From Paraphysomonas bandaiensis (Eukaryota; Chrysophyceae): 64,000 nucleotides of DNA. The stretch is taken from positions 186,001-250,000 of the forward strand of contig CBFFRP010000255.1 of assembly GCA_965644295.1 (NCBI GenBank), in the 5' to 3' direction. Every line of letters begins with the position of its first letter. The stretch's first letter is position 1. The notes beneath the pieces were generated by a model. The model was not told the origin of the DNA. It saw only the letters and a list, made by a program, of their open reading frames with translations, and searched no databases. The position numbers were made by a program, and so were the translations under genes. This document shows positions 21,840 to 38,101 of this stretch, piece by piece.

Positions 21840-24232
21840 ATGAGTTCGATGTCTCTGGCGGCTCCAAAACAAAAACAACAGATGAATAACTCCACTCCGC
21901 CCTTCAGAGTCGGAGGAAGAGGTTCCAAGCAGTTATCTAAGGTAAGCCATGTATTCATTGGTGTTAAATGACTTATCTTGTGAGTGAAGGCTATTGAGAA
22001 GCGGTCTATAGAGAAGGGGCAGGCTCGTGGACAGCCCATATGCGAGCCTCACTGGGCCTTCTGCTTTGGCAATCATCCCTGTTTTGCAAAGATAATTTCA
22101 TCTCCTTCATGGGGGCCAACTTCTGTTATTATTCAACCAATGTTTTCAAGTGATTTAGATCCCAATTTACTAGTACCGTGGGAAGGCCACCTTTGGCTTG
22201 CCAAAAAAGATAAACTGTTCCCGGTAAAGGTGCGTGCCACGCTATTTGTATTTGTTTTGTATTAACACCGTTTTAGATGAAACAGGAGCCTGCAGGATGG
22301 AGGGTGGTATATACATCCCAGCTACAGCAACTTGTTTCTCAAACCAGTTCTGATATTTGTACAAGCATAAACAGCAGTACCCACCCTGTTAGTCTGGTTG
22401 CTGCGACGGCAAAAGGCGACAATGACTGGGACCTTGTGAGCTTAGAAAGTTCAGATTTTGATGAAGCTAGTAGTGTTGAGAGTTTACTGTTTCCACAGCT
22501 GGGGAAGGATCACTCTCGGAATAAGAAGTCCGAGGTTGTTGTTCCTGCAACTAGCAGTAGTAGTACAGTTGCAGCATCATCCCCGCTCATATCAAGAGTA
22601 GCGGGAGTTCCCCCTGAGCAAGTAAACACGCCTTCAACTCAACATGAACTACCTCGTTTACATTCTTCTTCTGGAACTCAGTGCATACCCCAGCACCAAC
22701 AACAACCTCCGCTCCCTGGTGTTGGCACAAGGAGTCATTTCCCCCGAGCACATTACACCCCCGTCATCAGCCCAAGGCAGCGAAGTATTTCCCCGGCCTC
22801 TCTAGATTCTCCTTCGTCGAAGTATGTTCCTGATCAAACTAATGCTCTCCATTGCACCCCTTCTGGGGGGTCCGCCGCAGTACCCATGGCCGTTAAATCC
22901 GCTAGCGCTTGCCCAAGTGCGAAGTCAATTTCCGAAAGCGGCAACAGCTGCCCAACGTCTGTGACCAACACTCCTTTGACTCACATGTCTCCTTTCTCAT
23001 CAGGCTCTCCGGCTTCTTTTTCCTCATGTGATGAAGATATCCGAGGTGTGCTAGAGGGCTGGGAAACATGTTCAGACGACCGCACCCCAACGCTCTCGGA
23101 AACTCACTCGAATTCCAGATTAGGTATGCAATACAGAGGGATTGCATTTGAATCTCCTCATGTTAATCATGTTGCAAGAAGCATTGATTGTAGCACTGTT
23201 AGTGTCGATAGTTATGCGGTAGCATTGCCCGATTGTAGCTGTCCTGATTTCTCAACGGCTACTATTCATGATGCCGTGTCACCGGAAGATTTAAAAGTGA
23301 CGAAGAGCACTTCATGCCTTTCGAATGATATCCCTTCGTCGTGCGAATCCTCTCGGGTGAGTGGTGACGTTTTTGTTTGTACCGCGCACCTTGACAGTGC
23401 CGCATCTTCGCCTTCCCAGTGCTATGGCAATGTGGAGTTCCCTCCCATCTCACTTCCGGGGCAATGCTCTCGTGACACTTCTACCTCCTCCACTGAACCA
23501 CCCCCCTCTGATATTTCTACCTGTGATATGGAAACGTGCCGAAATGAATTATCTGCCCCTCGTAACGAACCATGTACGTCACCTCCAGACCCTTGCTGCG
23601 CTAAGCGATCCCCCTCTCTTACAGAGCCTTGCCTAGCTAACGGGTTCACCTCCCCTACAGAAATATGCCCTGTGGACCAATCCGCCGTTCTTACAGAAAC
23701 ATGTCCAGCCGAGCGACCCCCCTCCCTTACAGATCCTTGCCTAGCTGTATGGTCCACCTCTCCTACTAAACGTTGCCCAGCTGACCGACCCACATCTATT
23801 ACAGACCCATGTCCAGCCGAACGATCCACGTCTCCTGTAGAACCTTGCCTATCTGACGGACCCACCTCTCAAACAGAAACATGTCCTGCTGGGCGACCCA
23901 CATCTCGCATAGAAATGCGCCCAGTACGCTCGATGGATTGTAGTCCCATAGTTTCGAGAGCTTCCCGTTCTGCTTCCGATACCAATAGGAAACCTACAAG
24001 GTCTTCTAAGCGGAAGCTGAATACTTCGAATGAAGCCCCTGAAGTCTCCAAGCGTCCCACTACCAAAGGAATGAAAAGGAGGCGCAGAGAAAATAGTCTA
24101 TTGGAGAGACCACCAGCACGGCAACTACCTCAACGGTCATCTCGAAATTGCAATTATGCGAATCGAGATTCCTTTTTTGGATCATGGCCAACTCGCGACC
24201 AGGCTGCTTCAAAGGGAACGTGGAGACTTTAG
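21840..24232 (+). CDS. Unrecognised Ser/Pro-rich nuclear-like protein with tandem repeats
   Basis: Three exons, join(21840..21941, 21990..22229, 22277..24232), give 765 aa; each junction is in phase 0. Residues about 35-140 look folded, with aromatic and cysteine positions (EPHWAFCFGNHPCFAKI, VPWEGHLWLAKKDKLFPV), and may be a small beta domain; no family was recognised. The rest is low-complexity Ser/Thr/Pro. Residues about 530-660 contain roughly nine degenerate 14-aa repeats of the form PTSxTEPCPAxR, with a cysteine per repeat. Basic stretches near the C-terminus (KRKLN, KGMKRRRRE) look like nuclear localisation signals. A nuclear, possibly chromatin-related role is a guess. The gene converges on the SHOC1-like gene. 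Confidence 0.7.
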
Positions 24233-24707
24233 TCTTTTCAGTTAGCTCCACTACGTATTTTTATGTGTAAATTCTTCACCTTGTATGTACATAGTTTCAT
24301 TGTGACACGTGTGATTGAGTGTAATTAAAGAGATTTTAGTTTATTTAAAAGGGATATTTAGAACTTTAGAAAAAGGTTAACCCGTGCACGTTTGGCCTAT
24401 ATTTTGTGGTTACACGATACTGTGCATCAATGACCATCGGTTCCAATATTACGATTGTGTACAACAATTTATATTTTATATATTGAACTATTTATATTTT
24501 ATAGATTTATTGCAAATTAGAAATTTGAACAAAATATTTAATTTATACGATCGTAAACAAAACGGAGAAGTTCATTCTCAATCGTGTTATCGATAAATCG
24601 TAGTGCATTATATTCCAAACGAATATATTGCATTTTGCAAGTAATTGTATATATAAATATATGGAACACAAAACCAAAACACATAAAAAGCCAAATCATT
24701 CCGGAAA
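24233..24707. other. Convergent spacer
   Basis: Very AT-rich sequence between two converging gene ends. It should hold both 3' UTRs and polyadenylation sites. AATTAAAG near 24322 is a possible signal for the upstream gene. Confidence 0.4.
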
Positions 24708-27360
24708 TCAAGAGACATGGGAGTGAATTCCCACTCCGAATTTTCGGTGTAAAAGCGTACGAAACCTCTCCAAAGAATAACGACAGCGGATCGGAATCGC
24801 ACCTTCAATATCAGCAAGGGCCAATTTTCCGATATCACGTAGGCGCCAATTCTGCAACAGCGTTGTGGCCAAGTAAAAATTAATCGAAGGAAACAACTGA
24901 AGAAATTCACCTTTACTATATGTTAGATATGTATACGTAAAGCGGTAAAAATGACTTACAATGGGCGGTGAAGACTTGGTTGTTTGCCACATGGGAAAGC
25001 ATTGGCCTTTCTTTATAAGTAGATATTAGCTCTCCGTATTGCACAGCAGAATGCTTCGCAGCCTCTACGCATGCAGCGCTAATAATCGATGCTACAGAGA
25101 GATTGCATGCCTGTCGCACAATAACAGCACAGGGGAACTGTGATACAGACTGGAAAAGAGATACCAGCGCTTCAGAATTGACTTCATCTTCATCTGTCAT
25201 TAGAACTACTAGCCAGAGTGTGTCGAACTTAAAGGCCTGCTTTGTAAGGTTGCGCAAGTACACTTTAAAATCACTTCGACAGTGTAGAACCCATACGGGA
25301 AGTAAACACACGGCCGTTACCTCATCGACAATAAAAGATACTGGTGGCTGTAGTGGGGCATCCACACATCGGATTCCGTGCTTTTGACTTAGGAGAGCAG
25401 CAAACACTGGGCTCTCTACTAGTAAGTCCTCGGATACTAAGATCTCCAGTCCGAGAAGAGAAGATCCATGAGGTGCACCTTTCGAGGGGATGCTAAGAGA
25501 CTTTTGAATGTCTGTAGTGGTAGAGGAAAATGGTAGAGGATAAGGAGGTAAAATTTCGCGCTGAAATGCAGCTTCATTTCCTTGCACGACACAATTCTCC
25601 TCCTCAGGTTGTCCTCCATGGACCAGCATATAAGTTCGTATCATACTCTCCATTCCCTCAGTCATGGCGCCGTAAGCTATACCTGTGCGTGATCTTTTCT
25701 TTCTATATTCGTCCCCATGTTCAAACTCATTTCCCCAACTTTTATTTATTGTGTGAGGTCGTTTTATACCAGAGATAGTGGTAGTTTCTTTCCTCTGCGA
25801 TTGTGCATTCCCATTTTCATGACATATATTATTTTCGGATCGAGGGCTTCGTGGCTGCATGTTAACAACAGCTACTTCATCTCCCGGGTCAGACTGAGTA
25901 ACGAGCTCCGCACACTCTTTTTCTTTTTCTTCATCCACTGATGACCGCGCTACGTCATGACAGTCATCTTCATTGTCGATGTCATCAGCCGTACTTCTAA
26001 GCGATTCATCGTCCCCTATCCCTATGACAACTACTGGAAAAAGCATTTTCGTAGTTTCACAGTCACTTAATTCTAGATACGATCCCGAAACAACAGCAGA
26101 AGAATATACCTCATGATCTATCAGCCGGCTCCCTCTATTACCGAGCATCCTCTTCCAGGCACAGACTGGCGCAAGAGGACGAACTGTCGCAGATCCTTCA
26201 GGAAACAGCGAACTGTGCCAGTCTTGATATCGAACTTTCTTCTTCTGTTTATGGGAGGGCGGCAAGGGCAGATATCGCAGTCGAAAGATAGAGTTCAATA
26301 ACTCGTCCAACAGTCCTTCCCCTTCCATTGAAACACAAGTCTTCAAATGGGGTCGCGAACGTAAAGCTTTTATCTCCCTCCCTCCAATATCACTTATATG
26401 CCAGCAGTAAATTTGCAATAGCCTACCACCACTATCACTACACTCTCCCCTATTCTCCAGCAATATTCCAGGCACGTCTCCGGATTGCTCTTCATTGGAA
26501 TACGAGGCATGCACTCTGATCGTGGGCATCCAGGACATACCGCGACTGAGTTCACTCAAAGTGGGGGCTGGCTGTAATACCTTACTGGTCACAGGTGCGA
26601 CTAATCTTTTAGTTGGAGAACGAGTTGATGTACATAACTCGGAAGTAATCCCAGTAGCAATGCGTATCAAGCTAAAATCAGATAAGTACTGCAGGCTTAA
26701 GCCTCGAAAGAAAGTCTCAACTACAGTACTACCAGAAGAAGGACGCGTAAACACAGAATTTAGCTGAACGATAGCATCAATGTACGATGGCATAGCTCGA
26801 CTCGCAGGAAGCTTACAGCATTGTGTGGACACAATGTACTTAAAAGACATTGAAAAATTTGGCACCTTGTCTGTTGAAACATTGGCAGAATGGCAGATAG
26901 TCAATTCTTTTTCAAAATCGACCAAATTCGTACGTCTCAAACACTCTAATTGTTTCATACTGGTTACACCACTCACGAGATGACTGATGCCAGAGATAAA
27001 ATCACTGATGTCATCGTCAGTTGAGGTAAATATTGGGCAAAAGAGTTGCTTGTCAAGATCTGTACAGAACAGTCCAAATCTTTCGGTGTCGTAATCATTA
27101 CATATGGCTGAAGCAGCATTATTACTTATAGCTGGAAGAGATAGTTCACTCAAGCCTCCCCAGCTGTAATTCATCCACTCATGCAGCGCCATTCCCTTGA
27201 ACAGAACAGTGCTGTGGAGGGAAACGTCATCCCTATATCTCTCAGGCTCGCCGGATTGACTGGCGTGATGAAGTGTTTGTTGTTGTATCTTATGTATACT
27301 CGGCCTCTTTTGCTCAAAGTGTTTGCATTCAATGCAGGCAGCTGTCGCTAGAGGGAGCAT
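24708..27360 (-). CDS. SHOC1/ZIP2-like XPF-related meiotic protein
   Basis: Two exons, complement(24708..24910, 24960..27360), give 867 aa; ATG 27360 replaces an upstream TTG. Residues about 640-800 have the layout of the XPF-like nuclease fold of SHOC1/ZIP2: ILVSEDLLVESPVFAALL, then HGIRCVDAPL, then FIVDEVTAVCLLPVWV, in which the catalytic ERKxxxD motif of active XPF is absent, as is known for SHOC1. Splicing a 49-bp intron joins a tandem helix-hairpin-helix tail, CEFLQLFPSIN followed by YLATTLL, a hallmark of XPF/SHOC1 C-termini. The long N-terminal part has no recognised domain. Known homologues pair with SPO16 and promote class I crossovers in meiosis. Assignment is from motif memory, without a search. 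Confidence 0.62.
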
Positions 27361-28022
27361 GGACACCAACTGCTACTATTACTGAACCCCAACTCTAGAG
27401 TACGTATACTAACAGATACACATACAGCATCACAATTACTACTCATCATGTTGATGGGTGACACGATACGATAAGCCTCTATAGATACAGATATACTCGC
27501 GTCGAAGAAGTGTAGATTCGATATACTCACACTTCTCTTCATACTTCGACCAATCACTTCCTAAGCATCTGGTTTGGTATCTAAATACAGCGTATGGTGT
27601 ATGTATGTATGTATGTATGTATGTAGGTAGGTAGGTAGGTATGTAGGTACAGTATGTGGGTACATGTATGTATGTATGTATGTATGTATGTATGTATGTA
27701 TGTATGTATGTATGTATGTATGTATGTATGTATGTATGTATGTATGTATGTATGTATGTATGTATGTATGTATGTATGTATGTATGTATGTATGTATGTA
27801 TGTATGTATGTATGTATGTATGTATGTATGTATGTATGTATGTATGTATGTATGTATGTATGTATGTATGTATGTATGTATGTATGTATGTATGTATGTA
27901 TGTATGTATGTATGTATGTATGTATGTATGTATGTATGTATGTATGTATGTATGTATGTATGTATGTATGTATGTATGTATGTATGTATGTATGTATGTA
28001 TGTATGTATGTATGTATGTATG

Positions 28023-28056
<34 letters not shown>

Positions 28057-28564
28057 TGTATGTATGTACGTATGTATGTATGTATGTATGTATGTATGTA
28101 TGTATGTATGTATGTATGTATGTATGTATGTATGTATGTATGTATGTATGTGTGTATGTATGTATGTATGTATGTATGTATGTATGTATGTATGTATGTA
28201 TGTATGTATGTATGTATGTATGTATGTATGTATGTATGTATGTATGTATGTATGTATGTATGTATGTATGTATGTATGTATGTATGTATGTATGTATGTA
28301 TGTATGTATGTATGTATGTATGTATGTATGTATGTATGTATGTATGTATGTATGTATGTATGTATGTATGTATGTATGTATGTATGTATGTATGTATGTA
28401 TGTATGTATGTATGTATGCATGTATGTATGTATGTATGTATGTATGTATGTATGTATGTATGTTAGAGTGTCCGTGTTGTGGGTACATCCATCTCTTTAT
28501 TATAAGGATCTATACAGAGCAGTTGTGCACAAGTTATAAGCCTAATAGACCTATTTTTTCCAGG
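27361..28564. promoter_or_regulatory. Divergent spacer dominated by a microsatellite
   Basis: Lies between the starts of the SHOC1-like gene (-) and the LIM gene (+). About 70% is a TGTA repeat. CCTATTTTTTCCAG ends one base before the LIM start codon and looks like a 3' splice site, so the microsatellite may sit in a 5' UTR intron of the LIM gene. Confidence 0.5.
27600..28463. repeat. Giant (TGTA)n microsatellite
   Basis: About 860 bp and more than 200 units of TGTA, with a few interruptions (a TAGG patch near 27624-27640, TATATATG near 28023, CGTA near 28069, TGTGTG near 28151, TGCA near 28419). All frames on both strands are open through it, so long MYVC or TYIH frames here are artefacts. 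Confidence 0.98.
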
Positions 28565-29671
28565 ATGTCTGCGAAGTGTGGCATATGCATTAAATCAGTA
28601 TACCCGATGGACCCCCAGATTAATCTGGACGGTAGTTTGTATCACAAAACATGCGCTAAGTGCCAAGATTGCAAGTGTCAGATAACCATAGCTAACTTCA
28701 CTAAGAGCGGGGATACGCTGTTGTGTAAGACTCATTATTTTAAGAGATTTAATGAACAAGGTACTTACCTGGGAGGAGAGAAATTCAGCCAGCAGAGTGA
28801 CCGAAAGAATGTAAGCTATCAGCCTCCTCAGGCATCTGAAGCCACACCACAATCGACTCAGCAGACGCATAGTTCGACCGGTATATGTACTCGTGCTATA
28901 TATTTGTTGTATGCGCTTATAGTTTGTTGTCCAGTGCGTCCTGCTGAGCCAGCTCAACCCCAAGGTAGTGTCAAGGACAGACTGAAGATGTTCGGAGGAG
29001 GAGCAGGAAATCGTACCCTATGTGCCCAGTGCAACAAGGCTGTCTATCCCAATGACCCGCAGATTACACTTGATGGTGTAGTATACCATAAGCAATGTGC
29101 GAAGTGCATCGAATGCAAGTGTCAAATTACGATACAGAACTTTACGAAGGACGGAACAACATTGTATTGCAAGACCCATTACTTCAAAAAGTTTCGTGAG
29201 GAAGGTACTTATTTGGGAGGAGAAAAATATAAATCCACCCAAAATAAGGTGGGACCTCCGAAGGGCGCTACGGTAGATGTCGTGGAGGACACCCAAGGGG
29301 ATATGGGAGTGAAAATGGTGCCCGACACACCCGACACTTCCACAGAGGAGTTGCAAGTGAGCGCAGATAAACTAGGAAAAGAAGAGAGTTCCAATTCTTC
29401 TGTTGAAATGCAGGAAGAAAGCTCTTCTACTCCAGCTGCAGATCAAAAGGAACCTGGGACAGTGGCCCCTGATACAGTGGAGGATACAGCGGTTTCTGCC
29501 AACGAACTCATTTCCAACCCTGTTGAGGATAACACTACCACCGAGAAAGAGGATGAAGGTGACGAGGAAACGAATACTGCGGATATCGCTAAAGATGACC
29601 TGGTTACAGGTACTCCAGAACTGACAAATATGTCTGCGGGATCAACTGAGGAACTTGTTACAGGAGTATAA
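28565..29671 (+). CDS. Two-LIM-domain protein with acidic tail
   Basis: Two exons, join(28565..28880, 28935..29671), give 350 aa. ATG 28565 follows the end of the microsatellite region. LIM1 (about 5-60) and LIM2 (about 132-187) are paralogous: each has CxxC, VYPxDPQIxLDG, YHKxCAKCxxCKCQITI, then CKTHYFK and a GTYLGGEK end. This is the compact CRP/plant-LIM style used in actin-bundling proteins. The last ~160 residues are Glu/Ser/Thr-rich. The 54-bp intron has good splice sites but is a multiple of three with no stop; if retained it would insert 18 hydrophobic residues. An actin-cytoskeleton adaptor role is inferred from the family. Confidence 0.85.
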   Translation: MSAKCGICIKSVYPMDPQINLDGSLYHKTCAKCQDCKCQITIANFTKSGDTLLCKTHYFKRFNEQGTYLGGEKFSQQSDRKNVSYQPPQASEATPQSTQQTHSSTGICTRAIYLLYALIVCCPVRPAEPAQPQGSVKDRLKMFGGGAGNRTLCAQCNKAVYPNDPQITLDGVVYHKQCAKCIECKCQITIQNFTKDGTTLYCKTHYFKKFREEGTYLGGEKYKSTQNKVGPPKGATVDVVEDTQGDMGVKMVPDTPDTSTEELQVSADKLGKEESSNSSVEMQEESSSTPAADQKEPGTVAPDTVEDTAVSANELISNPVEDNTTTEKEDEGDEETNTADIAKDDLVTGTPELTNMSAGSTEELVTGV

Positions 29672-30130
29672 CCCTGTGGTGTAATCTATGATCTATGATA
29701 TCTGCTAGTGGATTTGTGTATCTCGATAGATCTAATATCATAGTACAGAATACTGGTATGTTTCTATTAGTAGAAATTCTGTTATCGCTATATAGGACAT
29801 CGCTTATGTTCTGTATATTCCGTAGATGAGGTTGTGACATTAATAATAGGAGTTTTGTTAGTACATTGTCCATCGCACACTGCGATACAACGGAGTAAAC
29901 ATTGAGCACCGACACATTATATATAATTGCAGTATATATGTATGTATACAATATTTAATAGCAAGAATAACCTATCCACTATTACTTTATTAACTAGTTT
30001 CGAGGGATTGTCATTTATTTCCATACTATCTGAAATTATGGCAATAAAATATATTTATATTTCGACACCAATAGCCTTATTATACTATTATACCGCACCA
30101 CAAAAAATGTGTAAAAATCATTTATATTAG

Positions 30131-30818
30131 CAGGCTTGCGTAACAATTAATTGGCAATTAATTGGTGACAGGTGTCCAACAATAATAATTGCAATTATTA
30201 ATCAAGCATCCAATTGTTGGCAATGCAATTAATTGGCAATTATTGCCAATTAGTTGCCTTTCATTCTATTGATAGATTTTAGAAGAACTTTTTGAACTAT
30301 AATCTCATCCCAAAGAAACAACATTAACATTTTTACGCAGAAAATTCTGAATTATAATCTCATCCCAAAGAAACAACATTAACATTTTCACGCAGAAAAT
30401 TCAACATTTCAAGATATCTAGGTGTTATTCGCTAGCGAAAATCTAGTCATAACAATCTTAGCTCTCCTGCTAAACAACCTAACATTGGTTGTGCTGTACA
30501 AATACTTCATGCAACGATATCGTGTTGGAAGTTTGATGCATGCTTCTTAGTTTCGGTTGTATTTAAGTATACGAATGGCCTCGTCTTCCTCCTTCTCATC
30601 CCTAATTAACCCTAATTACGATTAATAAAATGATAACGTGACTGTGCACATACATCCATACTACTATGCTAACATAAAATGGGTGTGTACCTAACATCAG
30701 TAGCTAGATATCGTAAGATGCTATATATAATTTAGCCAGCCAATTAATTGGCAAGATTTACCAATAATTATAATTGAAATTATCACTTTCAAAACCAATT
30801 AATTGTTACGCAAGCCTG
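30131..30818. mobile_element. MITE-like element with perfect 24-bp terminal inverted repeats
   Basis: CAGGCTTGCGTAACAATTAA plus TTGG (30131-30154) is exactly the reverse complement of 30795-30818. The 688-bp element has no ORF and is rich in CAATTAATTG words near both ends. A TA dinucleotide lies one base from the left end and directly after the right end, a possible TA target duplication. Related ends occur at 7172-7192, 14409-14600, about 16012-16035 and 43176-43273, so it is a family. Confidence 0.78.
30294..30402. repeat. Tandem duplication, 55-bp unit x2
   Basis: Two near-identical copies of a unit starting GAACTATAATCTCATCCC or GAATTATAATCTCATCCC and ending ACGCAGAAAATTC, inside the MITE-like element. 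Confidence 0.85.
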
Positions 30819-30829
30819 TACATTAGGTA

Positions 30830-36782
<5,953 letters not shown>

Positions 36783-38101
36783 AACAGTGCTAGTAGATCT
36801 CTTATAAAGGAATGCAGAGAATAAGAGCTCCTGCAGAGGCAGTGGTTCGATATGGGATCATTGGGCGTGTCTCCAGCGCTCCTCAAGAGTCTCTATGCAT
36901 GTTATTGCAGTACGAGTACGCACACCGAGCTGAATACGTCTGTATTCCTGTGCGTCATATCTTTGGACTGGATACTGCTACGGTATTATTATGCAGGTAT
37001 ACTGCTGTATGTATTCCTACTACCGGCTCCGTCTCAATACGGAATACGGTCCCAATACCACGGAATACAGCATCATAGTATCCAGCAGTACGAAGTGTAT
37101 CATATCTACAGTGCCTTGGTGCGGTATCATGTCCAGACCGCCCATACGATCATATCACACACAGGAGTTCCTGCTCGTATCTCCTATATGATAACTACTG
37201 ACAGAGCACTCACGAATTGCTCATATATGGCGATGAATGCGAATAACGCAAGGACTCCTGCAGGTAGTTGGCTCTTGCTAACATCATGAACAGTCTGTGA
37301 TATGCTGCAGCATCCGAAGTCCATATATAGAACTGATGAGATGTACTTGACGGCTCACTGATGTGCTTTGATTGTGAGTATTGCATGTGTAATATATGCG
37401 AGGAGAGTATTGGTGACGATGGAAGCGGCAGAGGTGTTATCTATGCCGAGATTTTGGTACTCATCGACTCAAGATATGAAGTTGAAAGATCGGCATACAT
37501 GTATACTAAATTTGTCCTCTGCACACCGAATACTTGTGAACGACTTGTGAAGCACTACTACGCTTATAACTTATATGCAGATTATGATAGAGAGCTTTTT
37601 TTAAACGTGTAGAAGTTTGTTTATGAAGCTTTATATTTAATTGTTGAGCGTATTAAAAACTATTACAAAAATTGACATGTCAAACTTTCAGTACTGTTCC
37701 CTATCTCTGATTTGAACCCTTTTGTTCATTGCTAATCTGTCAGTTTGATAGGTGGTGGACTGTTCAGATGATTATTTATATGATTGATAATCATTTTAAT
37801 TTGAGAAAAGTTCAAATCGTCTGCTTAGATAGTTGATTATTAGTGCACACTATAGCGCACTTATGATTTATCATCGCGATTCTTTTCGTATGCGATTCAT
37901 TATGGGGTGAACTGTAATTATAAACCAAAAAATATTAACACATGCATTGGGAAATAGCGTCTTTTTACATTGTATCAGCCAAACATAATCTCCAATATAT
38001 GCTGTGGTTCAATTAAATTACACCCACATTGCTGTCATATATTTAATTCAAAAGCAGTTAACCTCGCATATATTAGCGTATCATTCTCTATTTAATTGTA
38101 T
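36783..38101. other. Intergenic DNA upstream of ABCC
   Basis: Should contain the ABCC promoter. Short frames at 36812-37612 lack domain signals and were not accepted. GTATAC/CGGTCC-type words cluster at 36980-37080. Confidence 0.5.

Larger units (their letters stand above)
29672..30829. other. Convergent spacer with a MITE-like element
   Basis: 29672-30130 is AT-rich with nothing recognised. 30131-30818 is an inverted-repeat element. 30819-30829 is the only other sequence before the ABCC stop codon. Confidence 0.6.

Noticed and set aside
27439-28539. Several very long open frames on both strands encoding TYIH/MYVC repeats
   Set aside because: They are translations of the TGTA microsatellite, which has no stop in any frame. 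Only the segment from 28565 has protein features (LIM).
36812-37612. Overlapping 60-145 aa frames upstream of the ABCC gene, one Cys-rich
   Set aside because: No domain signal, no splice continuity, and they overlap each other in several frames.
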